A DNA stretch of 64,000 nt from the NCBI GenBank assembly GCA_949128115.1, contig OX421966.1:36969042-37033041 (forward strand), given 5' to 3'. Position 1 is the stretch's first letter. Every line of letters starts with the position of its first letter. The DNA is from Anaspis maculata. Lineage: Eukaryota > Arthropoda > Insecta > Coleoptera > Scraptiidae. Positions 23,197 to 33,318 of this stretch are shown in pieces. A program made the translations under genes and the position numbers. The notes below the pieces were generated by a model. It did no database searches. It saw only the letters and a list, made by a program, of their open reading frames with translations, and had not been told where the DNA came from.

Positions 23197-23388
23197 TCAT
23201 TTAATTTTCCCGAAGTACCGGTCGCATTCACATTTTTCCTTGAACTGCTGGTATTCCTCGCATTCTTCGGCCCAGTCTGAGGATTTTTGTGCCTGCCAGT
23301 AATGCTCGAACCTATGTCTGTTGTTTCCAAACCATATGCCGCCCAGCATTCCAACGAAGAAGACTGCGGTGCTGGTCGCAATTCCCAT
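23197..23388 (-). CDS. Small putative single-pass membrane protein (63 aa)
   Basis: The ORF begins MGIATSTAVFFVGMLGGIWF, a hydrophobic N-terminal segment that would span a membrane, followed by a charged tail with three Cys and many Glu/Lys residues, ending FGKIK. This layout resembles small mitochondrial inner-membrane subunits, but I do not recognise the family. An AATAAA signal lies about 46 nt after the stop on the same strand. The start is the only Met before the hydrophobic segment. There is no visible intron. Confidence 0.4.
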   Translation of the reverse strand: MGIATSTAVFFVGMLGGIWFGNNRHRFEHYWQAQKSSDWAEECEEYQQFKEKCECDRYFGKIK

Positions 23389-24144
23389 TTTTTTTCTATT
23401 CGTCGACGGTGACCTTCTTTGCTGACAAGTGCCCTATGGTAGTTAGCGCTTTTTGGCAGAGGTTTACACTTAGAATTTCGAAAGATGAGAAATGAGCTTC
23501 AAGATGAGTGATACATTTTTTGAGTATTTGACTTTGTTTGACAAGCAGATGAGTGCGTTACCTATTATACCGAATTGTTGGGGTAAAACACAGGTGAAAC
23601 GTGATTTGCTACCTATAATTAGCGTTCACCATTTCCATTGACCCGGCAAGAAAAACTCAGCCAGAGAGATGCGCAATAATGTCTATTTCAGAGTTGGAGT
23701 TATCTAAATGAATATAAAGCGGCAGCACCCCAGATAGAACATAAGTAAGTTAAATGTGGCGTTCATGGCATGGTCACAGAATGCATGGTTTAGTGAGAAA
23801 ATTGAAGACTTCGATTTATTGCACCAGTCAGCCAACAAAGTATTTGTTTTGTAAATTGAAAAGAACAATTTGCAATAACTCAGAATTGTTTTGAGGCTGT
23901 TAGATATCGTGAATTATAGTGCTCCTTCCATCAGGTTACAAAACGTTGGGAGCTGTAGAAATTTTAGACGGTGCAAGTGGAGGGGGTGTATTATTGGGTT
24001 AAATCTTTTTGGATTGATCGAGTGAATAACGTGTGTTTTGATTTGAATAACGATGTATGTTGACCTATTGCACTCAACACAACCAGTAATACGTCCTTAG
24101 ATTTTGGAAGTTTCCAGAAATTATTTCCTGCACTTTGTTCTCAG
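23389..24144. other. Upstream region of the cyclase gene
   Basis: No further cyclase exon could be recognised here. The NIT domain of the cyclase begins without a start codon at 24145, so at least one 5' exon, with the signal-anchor segment, must lie in this stretch or further upstream. Confidence 0.45.
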
Positions 24145-27100
24145 GTAAACATCGCCACCGAATTGGGGAAAGTCGTAACAAGAATGCAACTAGAACGTTC
24201 GGAAGTTGCATTTTACGTCTATACAAATGGCAGTACTCTGCGGTAAGTCCAGTGTTTGGTAACAATTTGAAAAAATAATTAAGCGCAACGTTACAGATCA
24301 AATTTAACGAAGCGCTTCGAATTAACAAACTCGGCTCTGCAAAATATGAGTAGCTGGCCTCATGTTCAGCTTCCGCAAGCCGACGGGAAGATTGTCCGTC
24401 TCGACAAGGCCATGTTCCTGAGGAATTTAGAGGAGTTTAGGTAATTGAAGTACGTTTGTGATACGATAACAAAACGAGGACTTGCCAGTAACTCAACTCG
24501 CAACTTCCTCCGTTGCAGAGCCAAAATCAGTTCGGAAGAGAGCACGATGCAGGACGTGCTGCTGTGGTACACTTCGGTCAACGCGGCCATGCTGGATCAC
24601 TTGACGACACAAATCAAAGAGACCGACAATAGCGGAGTGTGGAGGTAAAAGATCTCCCATTCTCTCCCGGTGCAGTGCTTGATGCCATCCAATTTATCAG
24701 GTACCTTCTGGCTTTCAAAAATCTTCTCAAGAGCATCGAGAGCACCGGCATAGCCAGCGTCTACGGTGTCAACTATTTCGGACGCGGCGTTCTCAAAAAC
24801 GCAAACTATACCAGCTACATTCGTCACGATGCGGTGGCCAAAGACTTGCTGAACACGTCGTTGAACTTCGTGCCGTCGCTCAGGGTGGAATACAAGAAGC
24901 TGACGTACTCGATGATCGATTACGGCAACATCAAACTCAAGTCTGTTGAGCTGTTCTTGGGTTTCGTAATTTGAACTGAAGTTTTCAGAAATGATATTAT
25001 AATCAAAAATGAGCGACGGCTGCCCAACATCACCGAAGCTCTGGAATATTTCGATTCCATTGCCACTTACACGGACGAATTGCGGAAGTTGCAGCGGTAC
25101 TTGCGTCACACTATAAGGTATGAATTTCGGTTGAATTTGGAACGCTCTATTATTAAATGTTGAAATTGTTTCGGTCTTGATTTGCAGGGATTATGTTGAT
25201 AACACTCTTCAAGACGCGTCCAATCGGGAAGCAATCGGAGTTGCAATTCTAGTTGTGGTTCTGGCCGTGTCCCCTGTGATTATATGGCTGGTCCAAAATG
25301 CTGTATCAACAATACAGGCAAGTAACTTTGTGGGGGCCGGATACTCATGCACAATCCTCCAGGTTCTTGTTTTGTGTCATTCCTTCAGTTGTTAATTTTC
25401 ATTCGTAATAATTACAGGAGTATCTACCTCATCCTCTATCTCCTTCTCAACTCCGATTTGCTCCCCCTGTTTCAGAAACCTGTACAATGGCGACGTGTAA
25501 CTGAGCTAAGCCTCTTATAAATTATTGAGCATAAATAATATTAGTTCACCTTGCCAATTGAATGCTCTTACTTCGGTAAATTGCTGTCACTTTTGCCCTT
25601 GCTCTTTGTTTTCGCATCCTCCAACGTTAAAACTTTTTATATAAAATTAACGAGGGATCCAAACTTTCCTTTCATGTTCGAATAATATGTAATATTTTGG
25701 TGGAAAATAATAGCATTAGGTACCTACCTAATTATTTCCCATTCCCGGATAGCGACAATATTCCTATTTCTGAGAATAAAGAGGAGGGCACTCAACCCCC
25801 GAGAGGAAACCTGAAAGTCCCGAAAACGTATTTATGACTTTCTGAGCTCTATAAAAGTGAATTGGCTCTGCGAATATTCCGGCAAGCTTTTAATGCAAGG
25901 TTCCTCCGCCATTGGTGGCTTTTGCGCGTCATGGTCTCCAGCCAGTTTCGGTATGCTGTACCAATGCATAGGTACCGTAGTCGTAACATGAACAACCATC
26001 CCCATTTCGCACCGGCCTTGAGGGGGGAGGGGGGTAATCGCTTGATCAACATAAATCCAAGACCAAAAATGGATCATTACCAGTCATGTCGGGCAAGCTA
26101 TGCCTGTAAGCAATGTTCATCGACAAGTGTCAGTGTCCATTGATAGTATAAGTACCATTGTGGTATAATAGGACTGTGATAAAACTTCCCTTTCCCTTGC
26201 CCCTTCCCTAATTCCCTAAGGGTGTTTTCACAATTTCTTAATAATCGAAAAATAGAAAGTACTTACTAATTTTTGGTTGATGTATCGCCGTGGTGACTTA
26301 CCTGGTGCTTTGAAGGTACTTGCATACTGGAAACGGTATAGTTAAAAGCTCGAAACACACAGAGCCAACTTGATGAAGTTTATGAACTAAACAATTACTT
26401 TCACCCTTTTGAACAATTATCATCATTTAATTACATGGAAGGTAACTTGCCTTGATGTAGTCCGTCACTAGTAGATGATACACAATTATTATCAACAGTT
26501 GGTTTAGCACTCTTGTTAATTTATCTTTGACGAATCCAAATTTTCTCCAACTAATCTTCCTGAAATGTATTCATAAGAACAACCAACGTTACTGAGATGT
26601 TTATACGGTAATGTTGAGAAGATTGCTGGTTTTCCAAAGACAATAGCAAGTAGGTAGACATAGGTACCGTTGCAGAGTTTTTAAAGTGGACGATAGTTGA
26701 CAGATTTCTCAGGATTCTGGTCTGAACGTCGCATGACAGCAAGCCAACTCGTTGACCTTGTCGTCCACTTTATTTTGGCCGCAATCGTATACCTGAACTG
26801 GAAAACCTGGACCCAGACCCTTGTGCGCGAAGGTCCATTATCATAAAATTTCATTGCAAAATTGCCCTTAAGATTAAAATACCTACTTTCTGCTTTTTTT
26901 CTCGTTTATTCTCAAATACCCATCATTCTGTTCGTAGTTCTATCATAGCGCTTTCGAGTCACTAAAGCCGAACCAGTTCAGCTGTAAATCGCCAGTTCGT
27001 CAGTTCAGGCGATTCGATTCGAAAATCCCCGGCCCATCAGTGATAGCGATTTTAGAGCTGATCAAACACGGTTCTAGTGGCTCGAAAAAGCTGTTACATT

Positions 27101-29303
27101 TAGCGTGATCCAGGGTCTCCGGAAGCACTGACTGTGACTGCGTGCACTACGCAGACGTGAGTCACGCCACCGTGACGCAGCTGTCCTAGTGCTTTCAGTT
27201 ACTCAAGCTCCGGTTACCTTGGAATTCCGCGAAGGGCAAAGGAATCATATTTATTAACTCGAGAATATAATTATTGCAGTTGTATGCGGCTAATTTAGGG
27301 AAAAAGGCGAAGGAACTCAAAAGAGAAAAGAAGAAAAGCGACTACCTCTTGTTTCAAATGCTTCCTCCAAGCGTAGCTACGCAACTCAAGCAAACCAGAC
27401 AGGTAGGTGAACACCGTGATGTGGTGAACACAGGCTGCTGCGCCGCATGAGCGATGAGCCAATGAGCATATTCGCTTCGGACGCTTTCACGCTAGAAGCG
27501 TTCAGAAGGACCACTGAAACAACATTTTGTCTTGTCGTTTTGGAGCGCTCCAATTTGAAGAAAAAGGTAGGTATGTAGTAAGCTTGGTTGGTGACGGTTT
27601 ATATGAAGTCATAAAGTTGACCGTTAGCGCTCCAAAAGAACATTTAGAGGAATTATCGTGAAAGCGTCTAACGCGACTTCGCTCCTTGAGTATATTTCAA
27701 CTTCTAGATGTTTCGTTCCAGGTCCCTGCCGAATTTTACGCTTCCGTCACGATATACTTCAGCGACATAGTCGGTTTCACAGAAATTGCGGCTGTCAGCA
27801 CACCGCTGGAGGTATGAGTATTTTGCTTCGGTCCTGCTCTGCTCGATTCCTTTCCATTGAATGTTTCCAGGTCGTAACTTTTCTCAATAAAATTTATAAA
27901 CTGTTCGATGCACGCATCGAGTGTTACGATGTCTACAAAGTAGAAACCATAGGTGACTCGTACATGGTGGCGTCGGGGCTGCCGGTCAAGAACGGTGAGC
28001 ATGCGAACCGCTCAGTCTCTTTTTCTCAACCTTTCAACAATTTCAGAGGTTACTGTTGCAGGAACCAAGCACGTTTCAGAGATAGCCAGCATGGCGCTGG
28101 ATCTCCTTGCGGGCTCCACGCAGTTCAAGATCCCGCACAGGAAAACAGAGCGCTTGCAGATACGCTCGGGTGCCCATACGGGGCCGGTTGTCGCCGGCAT
28201 CGTCGGCTCAAAGATGCCTCGGTACTGTCTTTTCGGAGATACAGTCAATACTGCGTCACGAATGGAATCGACTGGAGAAGGTATTTTTATTCATTTTGAT
28301 TTTTTACACACCAACAGTTTTGTTGAGTCTATGGCGCGATGTGACGGAGAAAAAATGTCTTGCCTCGAGAGGGAATCGAACCCGTGTCTTCCATTTGCCG
28401 GATGGGTACTCTACCACTAAGCTACCGAGGAGACAACAGTTCCTCCGCCACATGCCCATATGAGAGCCGTCACAGTACTCCCCCTCCAGAGACGTCGTTC
28501 GTCTTGTATGTCATCTGTGTTCACCGTTCTTATAAACCGTTGTTCGGTACCCCCCAGCTAAGGCGACGGATAGGACGTGGGTGGACGTAGGCAAGAGAAG
28601 TGGCGGTGCTGTTCAATTGTTCATTGTTTGCTTTGTATGTGTTTGTTTGAGTTACGTGTTGCGTGCGTGTTGTTTTTGTTCGGGGTCACCATTTATTGCG
28701 CGATGTGACGGAGAAAAAGTTTCTTGCCTCGAGCGGGAATCGAACCCGCGTCTTCCATTTGCGTACTCTACCACTAAGCTACCGAGGAGACAACAGTTCC
28801 TCCGCCACATGCCCATATGAGAGCCGCCACAAGTCCATATACCTACATTGGGTCAAAGGTTGTACCGGAGGAGAAAAGACTTTTTATTTTGATAAAGAAA
28901 AAAGAAAGGAAGAAGTACGAAGAGGAGAGAAGAGAACGATTAGTTGTCTGAAAATTCCAAGAGCTCTAGTCGACTCATCATTCATATTTCTGTTCTAGCG
29001 TCCAAAATACACATCAGTTTGGAAATGAAGAAAGCTCTAGACCTTATCGGCGGTTACAAAATTGAGCATAGGGGACTTGTTGATGTCAAGGTGAATTTCA
29101 TGATTTTCTCTGTAGCCAAAGCAGCGCCAGTTACCACCAACTCCATTTTCCAGGGTAAAGGTCTCATGGACACGTATTGGCTGACCTGCAAGGAACACGC
29201 CGTGAACAGAACAGTCGAGATGGAAACGCCCGGCTACTTTCCAGAAGACGAAGATACGGAACCCGTGTTCATGAGAAGGTTGCGAGACGAGAGTTACTTT
29301 TGA
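24145..29303 (+). CDS. Receptor-type guanylate cyclase with NIT ectodomain (5' incomplete)
   Basis: Makes cGMP from GTP at a membrane. Exons: 24145-24242, 24297-24440, 24519-24644, 24701-24940, 24989-25117, 25188-25317, 27280-27402, 27722-27811, 27871-27994, 28062-28280, 28999-29090, 29154-29303. They join to 554 codons with no stop. Residues 1-245 form a nitrate/nitrite-sensing (NIT) ectodomain ([31 protein letters not shown]). A transmembrane helix follows in exon 6 ([18 protein letters not shown]), then a charged signalling helix ([20 protein letters not shown]). The cyclase domain has both metal-binding Asp residues ([16 protein letters not shown]) and the guanine-selecting Glu and Cys ([17 protein letters not shown]), so it should be active. 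The exon 6 donor is GCAAGT, a GC-AG intron. ATTAAA near 29480 is a likely poly(A) signal. The first exon(s) and start were not found. Confidence 0.9.
25318..27279 (+). other. Large GC-AG intron of the cyclase gene
   Basis: The 5' splice site is CAG|GCAAGT and the 3' site ATTATTGCAG. No gene is recognised inside. A dispersed repeat at about 26385-26560 (ACAATTACTTT..., ATTATCATCATTTAATT...) is related to 48139-48290. The overlapping ORFs at 25832-26143 lie on both strands and show no domain. Confidence 0.6.
28330..28475 (-). repeat. tRNA-like repeat, copy 1
   Basis: On the - strand the core folds as a tRNA: an acceptor stem with six of seven pairs (TCCTCGG with TCGAGGC), a D-arm with A-box-like GCTTAGTGGTAGAG, an anticodon arm CCAT-loop-ATGG with loop CCGGCAA, and a B-box GGTTCGATTCC. 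Position 33 is C rather than U and the T-stem has mismatches, so it is probably a pseudogene or the head of a tRNA-derived SINE. The flanks (GATGTGACGGAGAAAAA and TCCGCCACATGCCCATATGAG) are repeated in copy 2. It lies in a cyclase intron, opposite in direction to the host gene. Confidence 0.6.
28697..28832 (-). repeat. tRNA-like repeat, copy 2
   Basis: A direct repeat of the 28330-28475 unit. The T-arm is perfect here (GCGGG-TTCGATT-CCCGC), but about 7-8 nt of the anticodon region are deleted, so it cannot be a functional tRNA. The two copies are about 220 bp apart and in the same orientation. Copies this similar on both core and flanks fit a SINE-like family or a local duplication. Confidence 0.55.
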
Positions 29304-29552
29304 ACTTGTTACAACTATTACCAAATCTCTATTGTAGTTTTAGGTATGTCCACTTGGATGTTGAATGTTAAATCCTTTTAGTTGTAAGGAAAAAAATGTC
29401 GAACGTCGAACATTCCTTTAAGCTGTCGCTGTGTTATTTATGTTATTGAGATCTTTTGTATAAGTGTTTTTGGTGTGTTATTAAACATGAATTTTATTTA
29501 TAAGCAAAAGTATTTTGTTGATAATTCAAGTATGTAACGAGTTTTATTCTAA

Positions 29553-30480
29553 CTACGTTTGCTGATCACCTTCAAAGAAAGCATTCGGATCCTCTGGATT
29601 GTACAATTTTCGCTTCCTCCCGCTCTTTTTCGGACTGGGTACCGACTGCATAGGTAGCACTGACTGCTTAGGTGGTACCGACTGCTGAGATGACACCGAC
29701 TGCTTAGACAACACTGACTGCTTCGATGACACCGACTGCTTAGTTGGTACTAATTTCTTAGGTGGATCATGAGGTACATCAGCTTCTTCAGGGTAATCCA
29801 GTGGAGTTGTGGACGAAGGTTCATCCATTTGAACCAAAATTTTGGCTGGCTTCAAAGATCCTCTCTTATTACCTTGCAGCTGTTTGTCACTCCTGGTAGG
29901 CACTTCTTTCTCCATCATAACAAAATTGGAACTGTAATCTCTAGGCCTGTCCGAATGAGGCGAACTGTAGCTTGAACGTTCAAAAGCTTCCGCCAGCTTG
30001 CATTTGAGATCGGAAATTTTCTGTTGGAGAGTAATTAAGATGATTATACTGTTTATAACTGAGGTGAATTTGATGAAACCTGGTTGCTGCTGGCTTTGAA
30101 ATAAGAATATTCCAGCTTCAAATTTTGCAATTCCATGCGCAAAGTGAAACAAGACGAATTGCTGTCCCTCAGCTTGTCTGCAGTTTGGATGAGTTGTTGT
30201 TTCAGGTTCGACTCGACTTCGTCCAGTTGCATCGCGCAAGTGGCCTGGTTGAGCTGCAGTTCGTTGTAGAGTTCCCTAAGTTTGGCCTCGTAAATTCCTT
30301 TGGTGTCGTTGAGTTCTTTGGTTAGCTCTTTATGTTTGGAGTCGAACTGGTCGGTGATGGTCTTTTTTTCCGACTCCAAACGGTTTTGCCATTCTGCGTT
30401 TTGTTGCCGGAGTTTCACGTCTGATTCGTCTAGTTTGTAGTCCATGTCCAATTTCTGCGATTTTAGCCGTATGTTTTCTT
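29553..30480 (-). CDS. Coiled-coil protein with Ser/Gln/Lys repeat tail (3' exons)
   Basis: Two - strand exons are supported: 30480-30080 and 30020-29553. The intron is bounded by a GTTTCA donor and CCAACAG acceptor. The upstream edge follows a TATTCCAG acceptor, so earlier exons lie above 30480. The first exon is a long heptad-rich helix (KLDESDVKLRQQNAEWQNRL and onward, about 130 residues). The second continues it briefly and then has a low-complexity tail with about seven copies of KQSVxS/P, ending in a basic patch (KKSGRKRKL) that could be a nuclear signal. An AATAAA lies just after the stop. The gene converges on the cyclase gene, with the two 3' ends about 250 bp apart. Family not recognised. 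Confidence 0.7.
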
Positions 30481-30974
30481 CTGGAATACATGTCTTTTCT
30501 TTATTTTACATTAGGTACTCATACCCACCTATTTCATCAATTTTCAAATATTTTAATACTATAGTGTTCACTCGGGTGTTTATAACGTGACTTCCAATCG
30601 TCACATCACTCACATCCTGTAGATAGCTATACAGTATGTCCTGAAATTAGTCTGCAATATTTTGCCAGCTGACTATACAGCCAGAATATTAGAAAAAGCT
30701 TATTTCTATGGATGTGGGTCGGTCGCTTCCAAAAGAAGCTAAGACGGTCCCTAAAAAAGGTGGACCCGTGGCCGAGCTGTTGATCCGATTGAATTGAGAT
30801 TTGGTGTATAGCCATAGGTCCACTCTATGGTGAGCCCATTGGTTTTTGACTGTCATCTGTCACACGAAAATGTCACTGTCAAAAAAATTACAGAGAAGGT
30901 ATATCTCACGAAACTTTACTAGAGATATTTCATTTGGAAGTCCTTGAAAAACTCAATGGTGTCTATAATAATCA
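30481..30974. other. Upstream intron region with a transposon fragment
   Basis: Probably part of the next intron of the coiled-coil gene. A possible short - strand exon ends at a GTGGGT donor near 30527. From about 30775 to 30960 the sequence is a diverged relative of the 18765-20339 fold-back arm. Confidence 0.4.
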
Positions 30975-31109
30975 TACCGGGTGTTTATGAATGTCTGTGA
31001 TCGCATCGCCTTTGGAATCCGCTTTCGATCACTACAATTGCGCCTGTTACTGCGTTTTTTGGCCTGACCCATGCCTGCCGCGATCACAGTTTCTTATAAA
31101 CACCCCGTA
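30975..31109. mobile_element. Small MITE (135 bp)
   Basis: TACCGGGTGTTTATGA with CTGTGATCGC at the left is matched in inverse at the right (GCGATCACAG and ATAAACACCCCGTA). The inverted repeats are about 30 bp with a few mismatches. Non-coding. Confidence 0.6.
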
Positions 31110-31672
31110 GTTACATAAACTGGATGAGAAACTTCGCCGCCGTCTTGCATCAGGATATCAAGAATTTGACGCCAATCCTCCTCTAATGTCAGTATGACGT
31201 CAGTTTATGAAACATTAAACGGCTGCGTAGTGTCATCAGTCAGTTTTGATTTTACCCGAAAAACTCGCGGGGAACAAACAAAAAGAAGAATATACGGAAC
31301 GATTCTCATCCAACGATAGGGCAATGTTTCTGTCTATATGCTGGACAACGTCTTGTCCTGGTCCACCAGACACCGGAGAGTACAGGCCAGGCATAGGACG
31401 TAATAGTGTATTACATACCGAGGCGGGAGGTACATCATTACTGCTGAGGGCACAGAGAGCCTCCAGGCAACTAGAAGCTGGAATGATGTATTTACCGTCG
31501 AGAGTATGTATACTATTTTACTCACAACCATAATAATAATAATAATAATAATAATGTCTTTATTCATACAGACTACAATACCAAAAATATACTGTGTACC
31601 AGCGGCGAGGTCTAGCATGGCTACTCAACTAACCGCTTACCATGTACTCAGCTTGCAGGATTACAGGCGTTC
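31110..31672. other. Mixed repeat fragments, including a LINE 3' tail
   Basis: The stretch 31529-31575 holds an (ATA)n microsatellite followed by ATGTCTTTATTCATACAG. Read on the - strand this is an AATAAA signal followed by a simple-repeat tail, as at the 3' end of many non-LTR elements, so a truncated - strand LINE copy probably ends here. The rest is unassigned. Confidence 0.35.
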
Positions 31673-32056
31673 AAAAGTTGAAATGAGGTCAGGTCAGGTG
31701 TTTCAAAAGGTGCGCACGCGATTTAACGGAGTGCTAAAACAAAGTGTGAATAAAGTAGTACTTGCCATAGGAAATCCGATAGAAAACAGGTGAATACGTG
31801 AAGTAAAGTCCCAGTTTTCTCATACTAGTCAGCCCAAAGGTTATCCTCAACTCAATCACACCCTGAAACCTTAACAAATTCACAAACTACGAACACCAAC
31901 AAACGCCGTGCGCGTTATCTCCACTTTTTACCTATCCACAGCCCAGCTGTGCGATAAGCCAAAACAATGCAAACTTCTTGTTTTCATCCTATCTAAGAAA
32001 TCAATACACACCACAAGGATTTTTGACAACAAGGATCCTAAAATACTCTTGCAAAA

Positions 32057-33307
32057 ATGTCACACATAATGAATTCACCAACTAGCCAATCAAACCGTTC
32101 ATATGCCAATGCAATTAAAACTCAAGTAACGCCAAAAAGAGAGCAAGCTATAGTGATCGACGTCCTGGAGAACGAAAATTTGAGAATAACTGATTATGTA
32201 GTAGCAATAGGAAATATTGTCGGGCCGAAAAATATTTTAGCTGCCTCAAGAATATCAAAAAACAGAATTTGCATTTTTCTCTCAAGCACTGCGATTGTTG
32301 ATGACTTAGTGGATAATACAAAAATAGTTACAATTGATGGAACACAAGTAACAGTTAGACGCTTAAAATCTCCTGCTAAGAGAATAATTCTATCAAATGT
32401 ATGTTTTTCTATACCCAATTCAACGCTCGAAGAAAAAGTTAAATCAATAGGATACAAACCTGTCTCGTCAATGTCTACACTGCGCGCCGGAATTCTGGGG
32501 GACGAATATAGTCACGTGCTGAGCTTCAGGAGGCAAATCTTTGTGTTACCAGATGAAAAATTGAAGCTACCTGATTCCATTCTTGTAGAACATGACGAAG
32601 AAAGTTTCAGAATTTTCCTAACCTTCGATGAACTCCAGTGCTTCATATGCAAAATAGCGGGACATAAAGCATCTGCATGTCCAAATCAAAACGAGCCAAT
32701 GGAGGAAACGGAGACCGTAGAACAGCCCATCGAACAAGCATCACAAGAAACAACGAACGAACCAGAAAACTTTACATCTCGGAAGCGAAACATTGAAACA
32801 CCTTCACCCACTACAGAACTACAAGATCAGGAAACATTGTTTGTAGTCCCCAACGAAAAAACTAGGATCACGAAAAAGCCAAAGAAAATGCAAACAATAA
32901 TACAGCAATCGTCAATTTCATCGGTAGTCAACGCAGAAAAAAGTGAGAAATTAAACAAATCCAAATCTACAGAAAACTTGGTACCACTGGAAGAACTACT
33001 CAAACCTGCTCAATTTCTTTTTGAAGATCCTTCTAAGCCTTTACCATTGAACTTTCATGAAACTCTTCTATTTTTTGAAAACACCCATGGTTCAACAGAT
33101 CCTTTAAGTATTGCCAGAGATTATACAGAAGACATTCCTGCAGTAATAGATATGTTGAGAACTATACACTCACACCTGTCCAACCGTACAATAAAAAGTA
33201 GATGCACAAGGATAAGAAACAAGATTACGAAACAGTTCCATGGTGATCAAGCAGCATCAGCAACAGAAGATGAATCCGACTGCTCCCAGGCATCAAATAC
33301 TTTTTGA
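32057..33307 (+). CDS. LINE ORF1, nucleic-acid-binding gag-like protein
   Basis: 416 codons and uninterrupted. The first 190 residues would hold the RNA-recognition-like part typical of this family's ORF1. A single CCHC zinc knuckle begins at about residue 195 (CFICKIAGHKASAC). A Glu-, Ser- and Thr-rich linker follows, and then a conserved-looking C-terminal helical domain (residues about 310-400). In living elements the product coats the element RNA. It ends four bases into ORF2's open frame, a tight overlap that suggests coupled translation. It is intact although ORF2 is broken. Confidence 0.85.
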   Translation: MSHIMNSPTSQSNRSYANAIKTQVTPKREQAIVIDVLENENLRITDYVVAIGNIVGPKNILAASRISKNRICIFLSSTAIVDDLVDNTKIVTIDGTQVTVRRLKSPAKRIILSNVCFSIPNSTLEEKVKSIGYKPVSSMSTLRAGILGDEYSHVLSFRRQIFVLPDEKLKLPDSILVEHDEESFRIFLTFDELQCFICKIAGHKASACPNQNEPMEETETVEQPIEQASQETTNEPENFTSRKRNIETPSPTTELQDQETLFVVPNEKTRITKKPKKMQTIIQQSSISSVVNAEKSEKLNKSKSTENLVPLEELLKPAQFLFEDPSKPLPLNFHETLLFFENTHGSTDPLSIARDYTEDIPAVIDMLRTIHSHLSNRTIKSRCTRIRNKITKQFHGDQAASATEDESDCSQASNTF

Positions 33308-33318
33308 CCCAATATAAA

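Noticed and set aside
22704..23204. 166-codon ORF as a 5' exon of the cyclase
   Set aside because: It starts inside a fold-back element, has no signal or NIT sequence, and no splice link to 24145 was found.
24645..24691. Use of the CAG at about 24675 as the 3' splice site of the third cyclase intron
   Set aside because: It puts the next exon out of frame. The acceptor at 24700 gives a 56-nt intron and restores [16 protein letters not shown].
24074..25109. Minus-strand ORFs (24366-24590, 24597-25109)
   Set aside because: Antisense shadows of the well-supported cyclase exons.
28042..28061. Upstream acceptor (TTTCAG at about 28046) for the tenth cyclase exon
   Set aside because: It stays in frame but inserts extra residues between KN and GTKHVSEIA. 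The acceptor at 28061 gives the family-like [10 protein letters not shown].
27736..28248. Minus-strand ORFs over the catalytic domain
   Set aside because: Antisense shadows of conserved cyclase exons.
28330..28832. Functional tRNA genes
   Set aside because: Copy 1 lacks U33 and has T-stem mismatches; copy 2 lacks part of the anticodon arm. Described as tRNA-like repeats instead.
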